NCBI GenBank assembly: GCA_016714985.1
Contig: JADKBS010000001.1
Location: forward strand, 1-64,000
Direction: 5' to 3'
Source of the DNA: Saprospiraceae bacterium
Lineage (GTDB): Bacteria > Bacteroidota > Bacteroidia > Chitinophagales > Saprospiraceae
DNA: 64,000 nucleotides
The first letter of the stretch is position 1. Each line of letters starts with the position of its first letter. Shown here in pieces: positions 1-10,057 of the stretch. The notes under the pieces are model-generated. The model saw only the letters and a program-made list of their open reading frames with translations, searched no databases and was not told where the DNA came from. The position numbers were made by a program, and so were the translations under genes.

Positions 1-2
1 TC

Positions 3-1931
3 TGCGTGCAGGAAGGCGTTTATATCTTCGACCTTGACCTGCCCGTTTCCAACGAAAGTTACCATATCGTCTATCAGCGCTGCTGCCGCAATGGCTCCAT
101 CACCAACCTCAACGACCCCGGCGCTACCGGTGCCACTTATTACATAGAATTGACGGCAAAGGCCCAGGAACTCTGCAACAGCAGCCCGACCTTCGACCTC
201 TTCCCCCCGATTGCCATTTGTACCAATGAGCCGATTGACTTCAACCATGCTGCCACGGATCCCGATGGCGATGTTTTGGTCTATGAACTTTGCACTTCCC
301 TGAATGGCGGCGGCAATGACGAACTTAATTTCAGTGCTCCGAATGGCGTGGCCCCTAACCCCGATATGCCCCCCTTTCGACCCGGTGAACTTCGGGTAGG
401 TATATAGTTTCGGCAACCCCTTGTTGGCCTCCCCGCCGCTTTTCATTGACTCCAACACAGGTTTCATGACAGGGGTGCCATTTGCCCAGGGGCAGTACGT
501 AGTGGGGGTATGCGTGAGCGAATTCCGCAATGGCGTTTTGCTAAGCCGCACCCTTCGGGATTTCCAGTTCAACGTAGCCTCGTGCGACCCAACCGTGCTG
601 GCCGACATCGAAGAGACCGACACGGTCGTGCTCGCTGGCCAGCAATATTATGTGGTGGACGCCTGCGGCGAAAACGCAGTGTTGTTCAACAATGAGAGCA
701 GGCAGCAGCAGTTCATCAGTGAGTTCCGATGGGAGTTCGATATCAATGGCACTACGGAGATCTTCAACGATTGGAACCCAACGGTCAATTTCCCCGGCCT
801 CGGCACTTATTACGGCAGGCTCTTGTTGAACCCCAACGCCGCCCAATGCGCTGACACTGCCTATATTGAGGTGAACGTTTACCCTGGCATTGATCCCGCC
901 TTTGAGTTTGTCTATGATACCTGCAATGCCGGACCGGTCAGCTTTACCGACCTGACGGTGGCGGGGGCAGGGCCGGGCAGCATCGTCTCCTGGGATTGGG
1001 ATTTCGGCGACAACAAGCAATCGCAGGAGCCCAACCCATTTCATACCTACCTGATACCCGGTAATTTCAATGTGCAACCTGTAGTCAGGGATACCAACAA
1101 CTGCACAGGTTTGGTATCGAGCCACTGCCTTATTACCCCATCCCGGAAGTTTTGATGGTTGCCCCAAGTGAGTACATCGGCTGCGTCCCAGCCAGCATTA
1201 CCTTCGACAACCTTTCCGTACCGATTGACGAAAGCTATACCCTGAACTTGGATTTTGGCGACGGCGGCACCAGCGGTGAAATCAGCCCAACCTATGTTTA
1301 TGAAAATATTGGGACTTACACCGTGTCGCTCGAAGTCATATCGCCGCTCGGCTGCCAGACCGATACCAGTTGGAACAATATACCAATTACCATACTACCC
1401 AGTCCGGTAGCCGACTTTAGCTATACGCCCCCACAACTCAGCAACCTGCAACCCACCGCCCAGTTCACCGACCAGTCCACTGATGCTGTAAAATGGCGCT
1501 GGACGTTTGGCGTTTCCGGAATTTCCATCGAACAAAACCCTTCGCACACCTTCCCCGACACGGGCTTGCAGGTAGTTCAGTTGGTGGTGTTCCATGAAAG
1601 CGGCTGTACCGATACCATTCAAAAGCTGTTGGACGTGATACCGGAAGTCCGCTATTTCTTGCCAAATGCCTTTACGCCCAATGGCGATGGTTCCAATGAC
1701 GGCTTCCGGGGCAGCGGGCTGTTGGAGGGTGCCACCGATTTCAACTTTCGTATTTGGAACCGCTATGGCGAACTGCTCTTCGAGACCAACGACCCCAGCG
1801 AGGCATGGAATGGGCGAAAGAACAACATCGGCGAGCTTTCTGCACAAGGGGTTTATGTCGTGGTAGTGACCTACACAGGGCCTCGTGGCGAAAAAAAAGA
1901 ACTTCGAGGGTATGCCACGCTGATTAAATGA
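3..1931 (+). pseudogene. Broken PKD-domain surface protein with gliding-type C-terminal domain (5' end outside window)
   Basis: Three collinear frames together give one secreted protein: an N-terminal cysteine-containing module (YQRCCRN near 78-101), PKD-like domains (WDWDFGD, LNLDFGDGG) and a C-terminal gliding-motility-associated (type B, TIGR04131-like) sorting domain starting at LPNAFTPNGDGSNDGF. The frame changes near the C run at about 369-374, meets TAG at 397-399 in the new frame, and changes again near 1130, so no full-length product can be made. The next gene (2004-4294) is a tandem paralogue with the same domain order. Type B domains send proteins to the cell surface through the type IX secretion system. 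The real start lies before base 1. That it is a pseudogene rather than a sequencing artefact is inferred from intact long genes nearby. Confidence 0.8.
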
Positions 1932-2003
1932 TGGGGTTGCATACATTTGGGGATAATTGGCCCACTCGCCTATTTTTCGAAAAACGAAAACAACCCTTTC
2001 AAG

Positions 2004-4294
2004 ATGAAATACCTTTATCTGCTGGCCTTGACCCTGTTTTTCGTTGAGCCAGTATGTGCCAGACATATCATCGGTGGAGCCTTTACCTATGAATGCTTGG
2101 GCGGTGGCAATTACCGCTTCACCCTAAAAATGTACCGGGACTGCTTCCTCTGGGGCAGATTTTGACATAGGTGCCCCTTTTTCGATTTACAAGGAAAACC
2201 TGGATGGCAGTTACTCGCTTATAGAGACCGTTTACCGGGACGTTGAACCCCCCGTTGCAATTGATCCGACCGAGTCGAACCCCTGCGTTGAGGTGCCACC
2301 CAATGTTTGCGTCGAAGAAGGCATTTATACCTTTGACTATTTTTTTCGGATTGGCCATCCACGTCCAGCTACCATATCAGCTACCAGCGTTGCTGCCGCA
2401 ACAATACCGTTGCCAATATTGAAACCCCGGGCGAGGTAGGGGCTACGTTTACCATAGAACTGACGGCTGCTTCGCAATCACTTTGCAATAACAGCCCAGT
2501 CTATAACACTTTTCCGCCCATCGTTCTCTGCGCAAACGAGCCTTTGATTTACGACCACAGTGCTTTCGACGCAGAGGGCGACCAGTTGATATATGAGTTC
2601 TGTTCCCCATTGCTGGGCGGCGGCCTGGGCGGCCTGAATGGCAACGGCGAAGCTACAGCTTGTGACGGCATCACTCCCAACCCCGCCTGCCCACCTCCCT
2701 ACGCTGAGGCCAGTTTCGTGAACCCGCCCTACAGCCCCTTCAACCCCATGGGTGGAAACCCTCAACTATCCATCCACCCGCAGACTGGCCTACTCAAGGG
2801 CACCCCCAATACTTTGGGACAATTCTCGGTTGCGGTCTGTGTCAAAGAGTACCGCAACGGCCAGTTGCTTTCGGTGGTACTGAGGGATTTTCAGTTCAAC
2901 GTACTCGCCTGCGATGCGCTGGTGGAAGCGGATTTCATTACCCCCAGCATGACCGTGCTGGGCGATGACTATTTCGTGAAAAGCTGCAACCGACTCGTGT
3001 TGCCCTTTATCAACCAAAGCATCAACAATACCCCGCTTGATTCCCTGCGCTGGGAGTTTTTCATCAATGGCAATACCACCAGCTTCAACCAAGACGACGT
3101 GACGGTCAACTTTCCCGAACCAGGCAGCTATGAAGGGCGGCTCATCGTCAATCCCGGCTCACAATGCAACGACACGGCCAAAATCTTCATAGAGATATAC
3201 CCTGAAATATTGGCTGATTTCGGCTACGAATACGATACCTGCGTGGCCGGTCCTGTCAATTTCTTGGACAAATCGGCCATCTTGGGCGATGGGCAGATAG
3301 CTGGCTGGGCTTGGCAACTGGAGCCGGGCGTGGTGGACTCTGTACAGCGGAACCCCGTCCATGTTTACGAGGATGCGGGAATCAATTTGGTGAGGCTGGA
3401 AGTCTGGGACGAGCATGGCTGCAAGGACGACACCACCGAAGCATTGTTTATCAGCCCGTGCCGGGTGTCATATTCGTGAAGCCGAATGACACGATTAGTT
3501 GTGCGCCCGCCACCGTTTTCTTCAACAACAAGTCAAGCCCTTTGGATGGCAGTTATGACATAAAATGGAATTTTGGCGATGGAGGGCAGGGTGCCGACAT
3601 CAGCCCCACGCACACTTACCTAGAAACGGGCACCTACGACGTTCGACTTGAAATCACTTCGCCCATCGGGTGTTATACCGATACCTTGTTTAAAGAACTG
3701 GTGCAGATTTTGGAGCCGCCCGTCGCTGGGTTTAGCTATGACCCCAGCATCCCCAGCAACTTGGAGCCTACCGTCAATTTCACGGAAGAAAGCCAAAACG
3801 CCGTCTTCTGGGAGTGGCACGTGGATGGCCAATTGGTGGCGCAACAACCCGATTTTGCTTACACCTTCGCCGATACGGGCTTGCACGAGGTAAGGCTCGT
3901 CGTGGTGCATCCGCAAAAATGCTTGGACACGCTCGTGCAATTCATTGACGTGGCGCCAAAGGTGACCTACTACCTGCCCAATGCGTTCACACCCAATGAG
4001 GATACTACGAACGATATTTTCGTGGGCACAGGCATCACAAGGGGCATCACCGACTTCAGCCTGTCCATCTGGGATCGGCATGGCCAAAAAATTTTTGAGA
4101 CCAACAAAGTGGACGAGCCTTGGAACGGAAGGGTGGGCAACAACGGCAAACACGCCTTAAATGGGGTTTATGTCTGTGTCGTGAGCTTCACGGAGCCGAG
4201 GGGCAAGCCGTTCAGCTACCGGGGGTATGCGACGTTAGTGCGGTATAGGAGGAAATGGAGCTACGAGTTGCCAGTTCTGAGTTTCGAGTTTTGA
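2004..4294 (+). pseudogene. Tandem paralogue: broken PKD/gliding-type C-terminal domain surface protein
   Basis: The start at 2004 begins a clear signal peptide (MKYLYLLALTLFFVEPVCA) and the mature module HIIGGAFTYECLGGG. The frame then breaks near 2145 (apparent extra T), in the seven-T run 2340-2346, and near 3455 (apparent missing T in TTT). Joined, the frames give YQRCCRN, PKD-like segments (IKWNFGDGG) and a type B sorting domain (LPNAFTPNEDTTNDIF to RGYATLVR). The last break falls at the same protein position as the last break in the upstream paralogue. The final residues after RGYATLVR read into intergenic word-repeat sequence. Family knowledge says such proteins are exported by type IX secretion and often act as adhesins or matrix proteins; this copy cannot be expressed whole. 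Confidence 0.8.
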
Positions 4295-4434
4295 GCCGAT
4301 CTTGGCCATAGGTCGAATTTGTCACTTGCCAACTAGTAACTCATAGCCCAAACTCAAGCAGGCTAAGCTGATGCCAAACCTTTTAGGTTCAGATATTTTT
4401 TTCACTAAAACCTTTTCTTTGTGGAAAAAACTCT

Positions 4435-4442
4435 TACTTTTG
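4435..4442 (+). promoter_or_regulatory. Possible -7 element (TACTTTTG) for rplS
   Basis: TACTTTTG fits the Bacteroidota -7 consensus TAnnTTTG and lies 40 bp before rplS. A TTTG at 4418-4421 could be the -33 partner, but the 13-nt spacing is shorter than the usual 17-23. Confidence 0.35.
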
Positions 4443-4482
4443 CGACTCTTTTGAAATTACTACAAATTTAAATAGTAGAAAA

Positions 4483-4854
4483 ATGGACGCCATCCAATAC
4501 GTTCACGAGCAACTTGCTAAGAAAATAGACTTCCCTAAGTTTCGTTCCGGCGATGCTATCGCTGTTAGCTATCGTATCATCGAGGGCAACAAGGAGCGTA
4601 TCCAGATCTTTAAGGGCAACGTCATCCAGATAAAAGGAACTGGAGCTACGAAAACTTTCACCGTCCGCAAGATTTCCAGCGGCGTTGGCGTGGAGCGTAT
4701 TTTCCCGTTCACTTCCCCAGCCATTGCCGAGGTAGAAGTGCTGAAGCGTGGTAAGGTACGCCGCTCAAGGTTGTACTACCTGCGTGGTGCTATCGGTGCG
4801 AAGGCTCGCATCAAGGAGCGCAAGTACTTGCGGGTGGCACCAGTTGCGAATTAA
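4483..4854 (+). CDS. rplS: 50S ribosomal protein L19
   Basis: The 123-residue product is a full-length bL19, which sits at the 30S-50S interface. Diagnostic segments are FRSGDAIAVSYRIIEGNKER, QIFKGNVIQIKG and the C-terminal GKVRRSRLYYLRG. The ATG follows an A-rich leader after a -7-like element. It is not next to rpsP, rimM or trmD, its usual partners in many bacteria, and is followed by a strong hairpin terminator, so it looks monocistronic. Length and sequence are normal and no alternative identity is plausible. Confidence 0.97.
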   Translation: MDAIQYVHEQLAKKIDFPKFRSGDAIAVSYRIIEGNKERIQIFKGNVIQIKGTGATKTFTVRKISSGVGVERIFPFTSPAIAEVEVLKRGKVRRSRLYYLRGAIGAKARIKERKYLRVAPVAN

Positions 4855-4873
4855 TTTCAAAGCTGTCTTTTCA

Positions 4874-4910
4874 AAAACGCCTTGCAAGCCGTTGGCCTGC
4901 AAGGCGTTTT
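4874..4910 (+). terminator. Rho-independent terminator behind rplS
   Basis: A GC-rich inverted repeat (AACGCCTTGCA / TGCAAGGCGTT) is preceded by A residues and followed by TTTT, 20 bp after the rplS stop. The near-symmetrical A and T tails mean it could work in both directions. Confidence 0.8.
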
Positions 4911-4929
4911 GTATTTCGGCCATTCTCAA

Positions 4930-5688
4930 ATGAAGTACTTCATAGCCTTTTTGCTCGCCGCAACTCCTTGGATGCTCGCTGGCCAAATCGTCAACATTGA
5001 AGAGCAGCGCATCACGGGGACCAACGACTCGGTACATTGGTATGGCCACCTGCGGCTTGGTGCCAACCTCGTCAAGGTACAGGACGAAGTGCTCCAGCTC
5101 AACGCCAATGGCCAAGTGGAGCACAAATTGGGCAAAAGCCTTTTGCTCTTGCTGTTGGATGCCCGCTTCCTGCGGGCTGGCGGCAAGGACTTCAACAATG
5201 CTGGGTTTGCGCACCTGCGCTACAACCGCAAGTTGACCGACCCGCTCTCTTTAGAAGTGTTCACCCAAGCGCAGTTCAACCGGTTGCTTTTCGTCGAATT
5301 GCGTGCGCTGGTGGGTGGAGGTCTGCGGTATAGGTTTTACAAGAGCAAATCAGGCAAGAGCAGGGTCTATATGGGCGCAGCTTATCTTTACGAACAAAAC
5401 CAGTTCACCGACGCCACCGACGACCGCAATTGGCACCGGCTGAGCGGTTATCTTTCCTTCACTTTTCGGCCTTGGCCGGGCGTTACGCTCATCAGCACCA
5501 CCTATTTTCAACCAAAAATCACTTACTGGGCCAACCACCGATTCGCCACAGAGTGCCGGCTGGATACCCCATTAGGCAAAAAACTCAGCTTTTTCACTGA
5601 TTTCTCCCTGCAAACCGACAAGGCACTGCCCATTGATGCGCCTATTGCGAACTACGCTTGGCAGAATGGCTTGACCTTTAAGTTTTAG
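4930..5688 (+). CDS. DUF481 family outer-membrane protein
   Basis: The start at 4930 gives a signal peptide (MKYFIAFLLAATPWMLAGQI) in an otherwise open frame that extends upstream through the rplS terminator. The roughly 235-residue mature protein has alternating amphipathic strands (VFTQAQFNRLLFVELRALVGGGLRYRF, ISTTYFQPKITYW) and ends in an aromatic, GLTFKF, as beta-barrel proteins do. This pattern fits DUF481, a family of outer-membrane barrels of unknown role that often respond to alkaline or salt stress in other phyla. It stands alone between the rplS terminator and the large gene at 5767. Confidence 0.75.
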   Translation: MKYFIAFLLAATPWMLAGQIVNIEEQRITGTNDSVHWYGHLRLGANLVKVQDEVLQLNANGQVEHKLGKSLLLLLLDARFLRAGGKDFNNAGFAHLRYNRKLTDPLSLEVFTQAQFNRLLFVELRALVGGGLRYRFYKSKSGKSRVYMGAAYLYEQNQFTDATDDRNWHRLSGYLSFTFRPWPGVTLISTTYFQPKITYWANHRFATECRLDTPLGKKLSFFTDFSLQTDKALPIDAPIANYAWQNGLTFKF

Positions 5689-5766
5689 CGTTAGCGATTG
5701 GAAAGATTTGTCAGGCCATAAAACCCAGTTATTTGCGTTTGATAGCCAAACCGGACCAATGCCCGA

Positions 5767-8700
5767 ATGAGCAAAGCCTTACAAGTCTTACTGCTGGCCC
5801 TTTTGCCCTCATTGGCTGCTGCGCAACTCTCGAACCTGCGCAGCAAGACCTTGCCCATGCTCTCCGTGCCGCAGTTGCTCGATACGTTGACCGTCATCCC
5901 CAGTTCCGTGGAAGTCAGGAACGCCGCTACTAACCAGTCCATCAGCCCCCAGTTTTTCACCCTAAAAAACAACCAAATCGCCTTCGACTCCTCAATCGTA
6001 AATCGTAAATCGTCAATCGTCAAAATCCAATATCGGGTTCTACCCTTCAACCTCACCTCCCCGCTCTCCCGCCTCGACACTTCTGTGCTAGCGAAGCCCG
6101 GCGACCAACTCATCGGCTACGCCTACGACCCCTACGCCGACGAGCAGCGCCCCCTGCTGCCACAACGGGGCCTCGACTACAACGGCAACTATACCCGTGG
6201 CCTTTCCTTCGGTAATAACCAAAATCTCGTACTGAACTCCCAGTTCAACCTGCAAATGGGCGGAACCCTCGGCGACCTTGAAATCCTTGCCGCCATCACC
6301 GACAACAACATCCCGCTGCAACCTGAGGGCAATACACAGCAGTTGCGGGAGTTCGACAAGATTTTCATCCAAGTTGCGAAGCAACAAACCAAGCTCATAG
6401 CCGGCGACTACGAACTAGCCCGCCCGAATGGGTATTTCATGAATTATTTCAAAAAATTGCAGGGCGCCACTTTTTCGAAACGATGGACGGTGGACGGTGG
6501 ACGGACAGCGGGCGCCAATCCGCAATCCCGAGGTGTCGGGACAAGTTCCGAAATCCGAAATCCGAAATTGTTTGAAACTAGGGCCTCTGCCGCCATCGCC
6601 CGTGGCAAGTTCGCCCGAAACACCATCACCGCACAGGAGGGCAACCAAGGGCCGTACAGATTGGAAGGGGCGGAGGGCGAGCGCTTCATCATCGTGCTGA
6701 GTGGCACGGAGAAGGTCTTTATGGACGGCAAGCTGCAAACCCGTGGCCTCGACGCCGACTATGTGATTGACTACAACGCCGGGCACGTCACCTTCACCAA
6801 TCGCCGGCTTGTCACGAAGGACAGCCGTATTGTAGTCGAGTTCGACTACAATACGCAGGACTACCAGCGCTCGCTCTACGCCCTCAACAACGACTGGCAA
6901 GGCAAAAACTACCGCCTTTACCTCCATACCTACTCCGAGCAGGATGGCCGCCAACCCATTGACGACGACTTCTCGCAGCTGGAATTGGAAGTGCTCAACA
7001 ATGCGGGCGACAGCAGCCTGAACGCCGTCGTGAGCGCCATTGACACCGTGGAGGAGTTCAGCGCCTTCCGGGTTTTGTATGAGTTGCGTGACACAGTGGT
7101 GAATGGAACGACCTATGCTAACGTGTTGATTTTCAGCACAAAACAACAATTGGCGAAATATGCGGCGGGCTTCTCGCAGGTCGGCTCCGGCAATGGCAAC
7201 TACGTGCTGGACACCGAGACTCCCGCCAATGGCCGGGTCTATCGCTGGGTGGCCCCTGACCCTATGACTGGGCTGCCACAGGGCGACCATGAACCCGTGC
7301 GGCGGCTCGTTGCCCCTAATCGGCAGCAGCTCTATACTGCGGGCGGCGAGTGGACGCCCGATGGAAAAACCAAGCTGCGGGCAGAGGTCGCCCTAAGCAA
7401 TTTTGACCAAAACCGCCTTTCGGACCTAAACGATGGGGACAATGTGGGGCTGGCAGGAACGGTGGGGGCAAAACGGGTTTTTGAAGTAGGAAGTCGGCAG
7501 TCGGCAGGTCTTGTCCCGCCGCTTCGGGATGGCAGTCAAGGTGGCTCGCCCCCCCAATCCGCAATCCCCAATCCCAAATCCGCAATCGAACTGGAGGCCA
7601 ACTACGAATTCGCCCAACAGCGCTTCAAGGAACTGAACCCATACCGACCCGCTGAGTTCACCCGTGACTGGAACGTGAACCAAGGCGTGAACGACGTGGC
7701 TATCGTGCGCCGACCGACCGACGAGCACCTGTTCAACGGTGGGGCAACGTTGCGGACGGCAAAGTCGGGCAGCTTGCAATACAATTTCGGTGGCTTCTTG
7801 AGGGACACGCTGTACACGGGCCTGAAGCATTTTGCAAAATATGCCTACTTGAAAAACGGCTGGGATGTGTGGGCACAGGGCGATTTTTTGACCACCACCA
7901 GCACGGCAGAGCGCAGCGAGTTCTTCCGGCCAAAGGCTAATCTGACGCTGCCACTCTTTCGGGACAGCACGGGTACGGTCTTCTGGCGGGCTGGCATCTA
8001 TGGAGAGCGGGAGCGGAACAGCCGCTTTGCGAAGCAACAACAAACGGGCGCTCCGGACACGCTGAACCGGGCGAGTTTTTACTACGATGTGGTGAAATTT
8101 TTCATGGAAACGCCTGAAAATGAGCGCTTTAACTTCAAAACGAGCTACCTGCGCCGAATTGACTATGCACCCAACGGCGAGCAGTTCAGCACCAGCACCA
8201 AGGCCGATGAACTGAACCTGAATGGCAACTGGCAGCAGAGCCGCAACTCGACGCTCGGCTGGAATTTCACCTGGCGCCGCCTCGCCATCGAGGACACGAC
8301 GCTGACCAACCTCGACCCCTCCGACACCTACCTTGGCCGCCTCGACTATATGCTCAACCTGCTGAAAGGGGTGGTGCAGAGCAATACCAGCTACGAAATT
8401 GGCAGCGGGCAGGAGCGGCGGGTAGAGTTCACCTACCTACAAGTGCAACCGGGCGAGGGCACCCACCTCTGGACCGACCGCAACGCCGACGGCAAGGTGC
8501 AGTACGACGAGGTGGAAATCGCCCCGTTTCAGGATGTGGCCAATGCCGTGCGGGTGACCTCCTTCACCGATGATTTCATCCGCACGAACAACGTGACCTT
8601 CAACCAGAGCCTGCGCTTGGAGCCGAAGGCCGTGTGGTTCAATGCAAAGGGGGTGAAGAAGTTTTTGAGCAAATTTTCTACTCAAAGTAGTTTGCAAATC

Positions 8701-9429
8701 AACCGCAAGGTGCGGCAATTGAATGGGGTAAACCCCTGGAACCCCTTTGAACTCAACGTGGCAGACACAGCCTTGGTCAGCACCCGCTCATCGGTCTATA
8801 ACACGTTGTTCTTCAACCGAGCCGACCCTCAATACGACGTGCAGCTCGGCATGTCCGACAACCAGAATAAGCTGGTACAAACACAAGGCTTTGAGAGCCG
8901 TAGGCAGCAGGAGCGGTTCGTGAAAACCCGCTGGAACGTATCGAAATCCATCAGCTTCCAAGCGGAACTGAGCCTTGGCGTGGATGAGCAAGGCTCGGAG
9001 CAGTTTGCCAGCAAGCGCTACAAAATAGAATCGTGGGAAACGCAGCCGCAGCTGACTTGGCAGCCCTCCAACAACTTCCGAACAGGCATCACTTGGCGCT
9101 ACAAGCTGGCCGAAAACCGCCTCGACACCCTCGGTGAGAGCGCTCGCACCAACGACCTGAAATGGGAGGCCACCTTCAACCAAAGCGCTACCACCAGTCT
9201 GCGCTCGGAGTTTTCCTTCGTGAAAATTGACTTCACGGGGCAGGCCAATTCACCCGTGGGCTTCGCTTTCTTGCAGGGGCTGCAAAACGGCAAGAACTTC
9301 ATCTGGAACATTACGCTGGATAGGCAGGTGGGGAAGAACATCCGCATGGGCATCACCTACGAGGGGCGCAAGACGGGGGATGCGAGGCTGGTGCATGTGG
9401 GGAGGGCGCAGGTGGGGGCGGTGTTTTGA
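5767..9429 (+). CDS. Large outer-membrane beta-barrel protein of unknown function
   Basis: The 1220-residue product has a signal peptide (MSKALQVLLLALLPSLAAAQ). Around residues 300-360 it has a module found in several large surface proteins of Bacteroidota and Chlorobi-type bacteria (YRLEGAEGERFIIVLSG, VFMDGKLQTRGLDADYVIDY, DSRIVVEFDY). A long run of amphipathic strands up to residue 1220 suggests a big barrel. I do not recognise the exact family; it is much shorter than SprA (about 2400 residues). Three stretches (nucleotides about 5994-6035, 6484-6573 and 7486-7587) encode low-complexity peptides made of the dispersed intergenic word repeats, yet the frame stays open. Its last 77 bp overlap the convergent gene at 9353-10042. 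Confidence 0.7.
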   Translation: MSKALQVLLLALLPSLAAAQLSNLRSKTLPMLSVPQLLDTLTVIPSSVEVRNAATNQSISPQFFTLKNNQIAFDSSIVNRKSSIVKIQYRVLPFNLTSPLSRLDTSVLAKPGDQLIGYAYDPYADEQRPLLPQRGLDYNGNYTRGLSFGNNQNLVLNSQFNLQMGGTLGDLEILAAITDNNIPLQPEGNTQQLREFDKIFIQVAKQQTKLIAGDYELARPNGYFMNYFKKLQGATFSKRWTVDGGRTAGANPQSRGVGTSSEIRNPKLFETRASAAIARGKFARNTITAQEGNQGPYRLEGAEGERFIIVLSGTEKVFMDGKLQTRGLDADYVIDYNAGHVTFTNRRLVTKDSRIVVEFDYNTQDYQRSLYALNNDWQGKNYRLYLHTYSEQDGRQPIDDDFSQLELEVLNNAGDSSLNAVVSAIDTVEEFSAFRVLYELRDTVVNGTTYANVLIFSTKQQLAKYAAGFSQVGSGNGNYVLDTETPANGRVYRWVAPDPMTGLPQGDHEPVRRLVAPNRQQLYTAGGEWTPDGKTKLRAEVALSNFDQNRLSDLNDGDNVGLAGTVGAKRVFEVGSRQSAGLVPPLRDGSQGGSPPQSAIPNPKSAIELEANYEFAQQRFKELNPYRPAEFTRDWNVNQGVNDVAIVRRPTDEHLFNGGATLRTAKSGSLQYNFGGFLRDTLYTGLKHFAKYAYLKNGWDVWAQGDFLTTTSTAERSEFFRPKANLTLPLFRDSTGTVFWRAGIYGERERNSRFAKQQQTGAPDTLNRASFYYDVVKFFMETPENERFNFKTSYLRRIDYAPNGEQFSTSTKADELNLNGNWQQSRNSTLGWNFTWRRLAIEDTTLTNLDPSDTYLGRLDYMLNLLKGVVQSNTSYEIGSGQERRVEFTYLQVQPGEGTHLWTDRNADGKVQYDEVEIAPFQDVANAVRVTSFTDDFIRTNNVTFNQSLRLEPKAVWFNAKGVKKFLSKFSTQSSLQINRKVRQLNGVNPWNPFELNVADTALVSTRSSVYNTLFFNRADPQYDVQLGMSDNQNKLVQTQGFESRRQQERFVKTRWNVSKSISFQAELSLGVDEQGSEQFASKRYKIESWETQPQLTWQPSNNFRTGITWRYKLAENRLDTLGESARTNDLKWEATFNQSATTSLRSEFSFVKIDFTGQANSPVGFAFLQGLQNGKNFIWNITLDRQVGKNIRMGITYEGRKTGDARLVHVGRAQVGAVF
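6484..6573 (+). repeat. Dispersed word repeat inserted in frame in the large outer-membrane gene
   Basis: This stretch contains tandem GGACGGT words, a 29-bp unit at 6524-6552 that is the exact reverse complement of 42107-42135 and 53032-53060, and tandem ATCCGAA words. It encodes peptide text such as SSEIRNPK that does not resemble the flanking protein. The inserted length keeps the frame open. Confidence 0.75.
7486..7587 (+). repeat. Second in-frame dispersed word repeat in the large outer-membrane gene
   Basis: Words AGTCGGC and AATCCGCAATCC flank a short stem, TCCCG...CGGGA, related to the core of the 29-bp unit. It encodes PQSAIPNPKSAIE, the same kind of peptide as in the mutY insertion. 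A smaller array of AATCGTAA/AATCGTC words sits at 5994-6035 in the same gene. Confidence 0.65.
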
Positions 9430-10042
9430 TGACAGATATCAGCATCGGTGTTGCCGGTTTCAATTGTTGGCGCTCCAATGCAAAGATTAAGTCGTCCAGT
9501 TTCTTTTTTATTTCATCAAACGAAGGCATTCCCTTAAATGGCTTTCGCTCTATTCCATCAACAATCCAAGCTGTGGAATCTCCAGCGCCGTGCAGTTCAA
9601 AACCTGCCTTATCAACATAATCAAATACGGCGTCGAATTCTGCTTCGGACACAGATACGAGGCATCCCACCATGATGCCTTCGGGCGCTTCTGCGGTGGC
9701 ATGCGCGGATATTACAGCATGAAAATTTCTATACACAGCTTCATAGCCTGGTATTTCATCTTGATATTTAAAACTGTACATTAAAAAACGCCTCAAATGC
9801 TCGTGTCGCAGCATTTTTCTTGACCTTTTGGGATTCCAATATTCTCCAATTAAATGATATAATCCACCAATAAAAAAAAGGAAGATTAAAGTGAAGATTA
9901 ACCAAAAATAAAACAACCCAACACCTTTTGCAGTGCCTTTGACAGCAGCTGCGATTATTCCAATTAAAAGGATTACCTGCGACAATATAAACGGCATCAA
10001 ATAATATCGTTTGCTTATTTCTACAATTCGCTTAGTATCCAT
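9353..10042 (-). CDS. Small two-helix membrane protein, unknown function
   Basis: The 229-residue product has two hydrophobic segments near the N-terminus (LSQVILLIGIIAAAV and FYFWLIFTLIFLFFIGGLY) and a soluble C-terminal part with EAEFDAVFDYVDKAGFEL. I do not recognise the family. Most of the gene is clearly AT-richer than its neighbours, which suggests transfer. The last 25 or so residues are a Pro/Ser/His tail (PPPPAPSPHAP) read antisense through the 3' end of the outer-membrane gene at 5767-9429. The original stop has probably been lost near 9430. Confidence 0.55.
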   Translation of the reverse strand: MDTKRIVEISKRYYLMPFILSQVILLIGIIAAAVKGTAKGVGLFYFWLIFTLIFLFFIGGLYHLIGEYWNPKRSRKMLRHEHLRRFLMYSFKYQDEIPGYEAVYRNFHAVISAHATAEAPEGIMVGCLVSVSEAEFDAVFDYVDKAGFELHGAGDSTAWIVDGIERKPFKGMPSFDEIKKKLDDLIFALERQQLKPATPMLISVIKTPPPPAPSPHAPASHPPSCAPRR

Positions 10043-10057
10043 GAAAATTGTGTGATT

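Noticed and set aside
1125..1160. Programmed -1 frameshifting in the tandem PKD genes
   Set aside because: No slippery heptamer is seen at either site, and both genes have further breaks and a stop elsewhere, so decay is the better explanation.
541..1167. Long antisense open frames, for example over the PKD genes, polA and the receptor gene
   Set aside because: They are shadows on the other strand of well-supported genes in GC-rich DNA and show no own signals.
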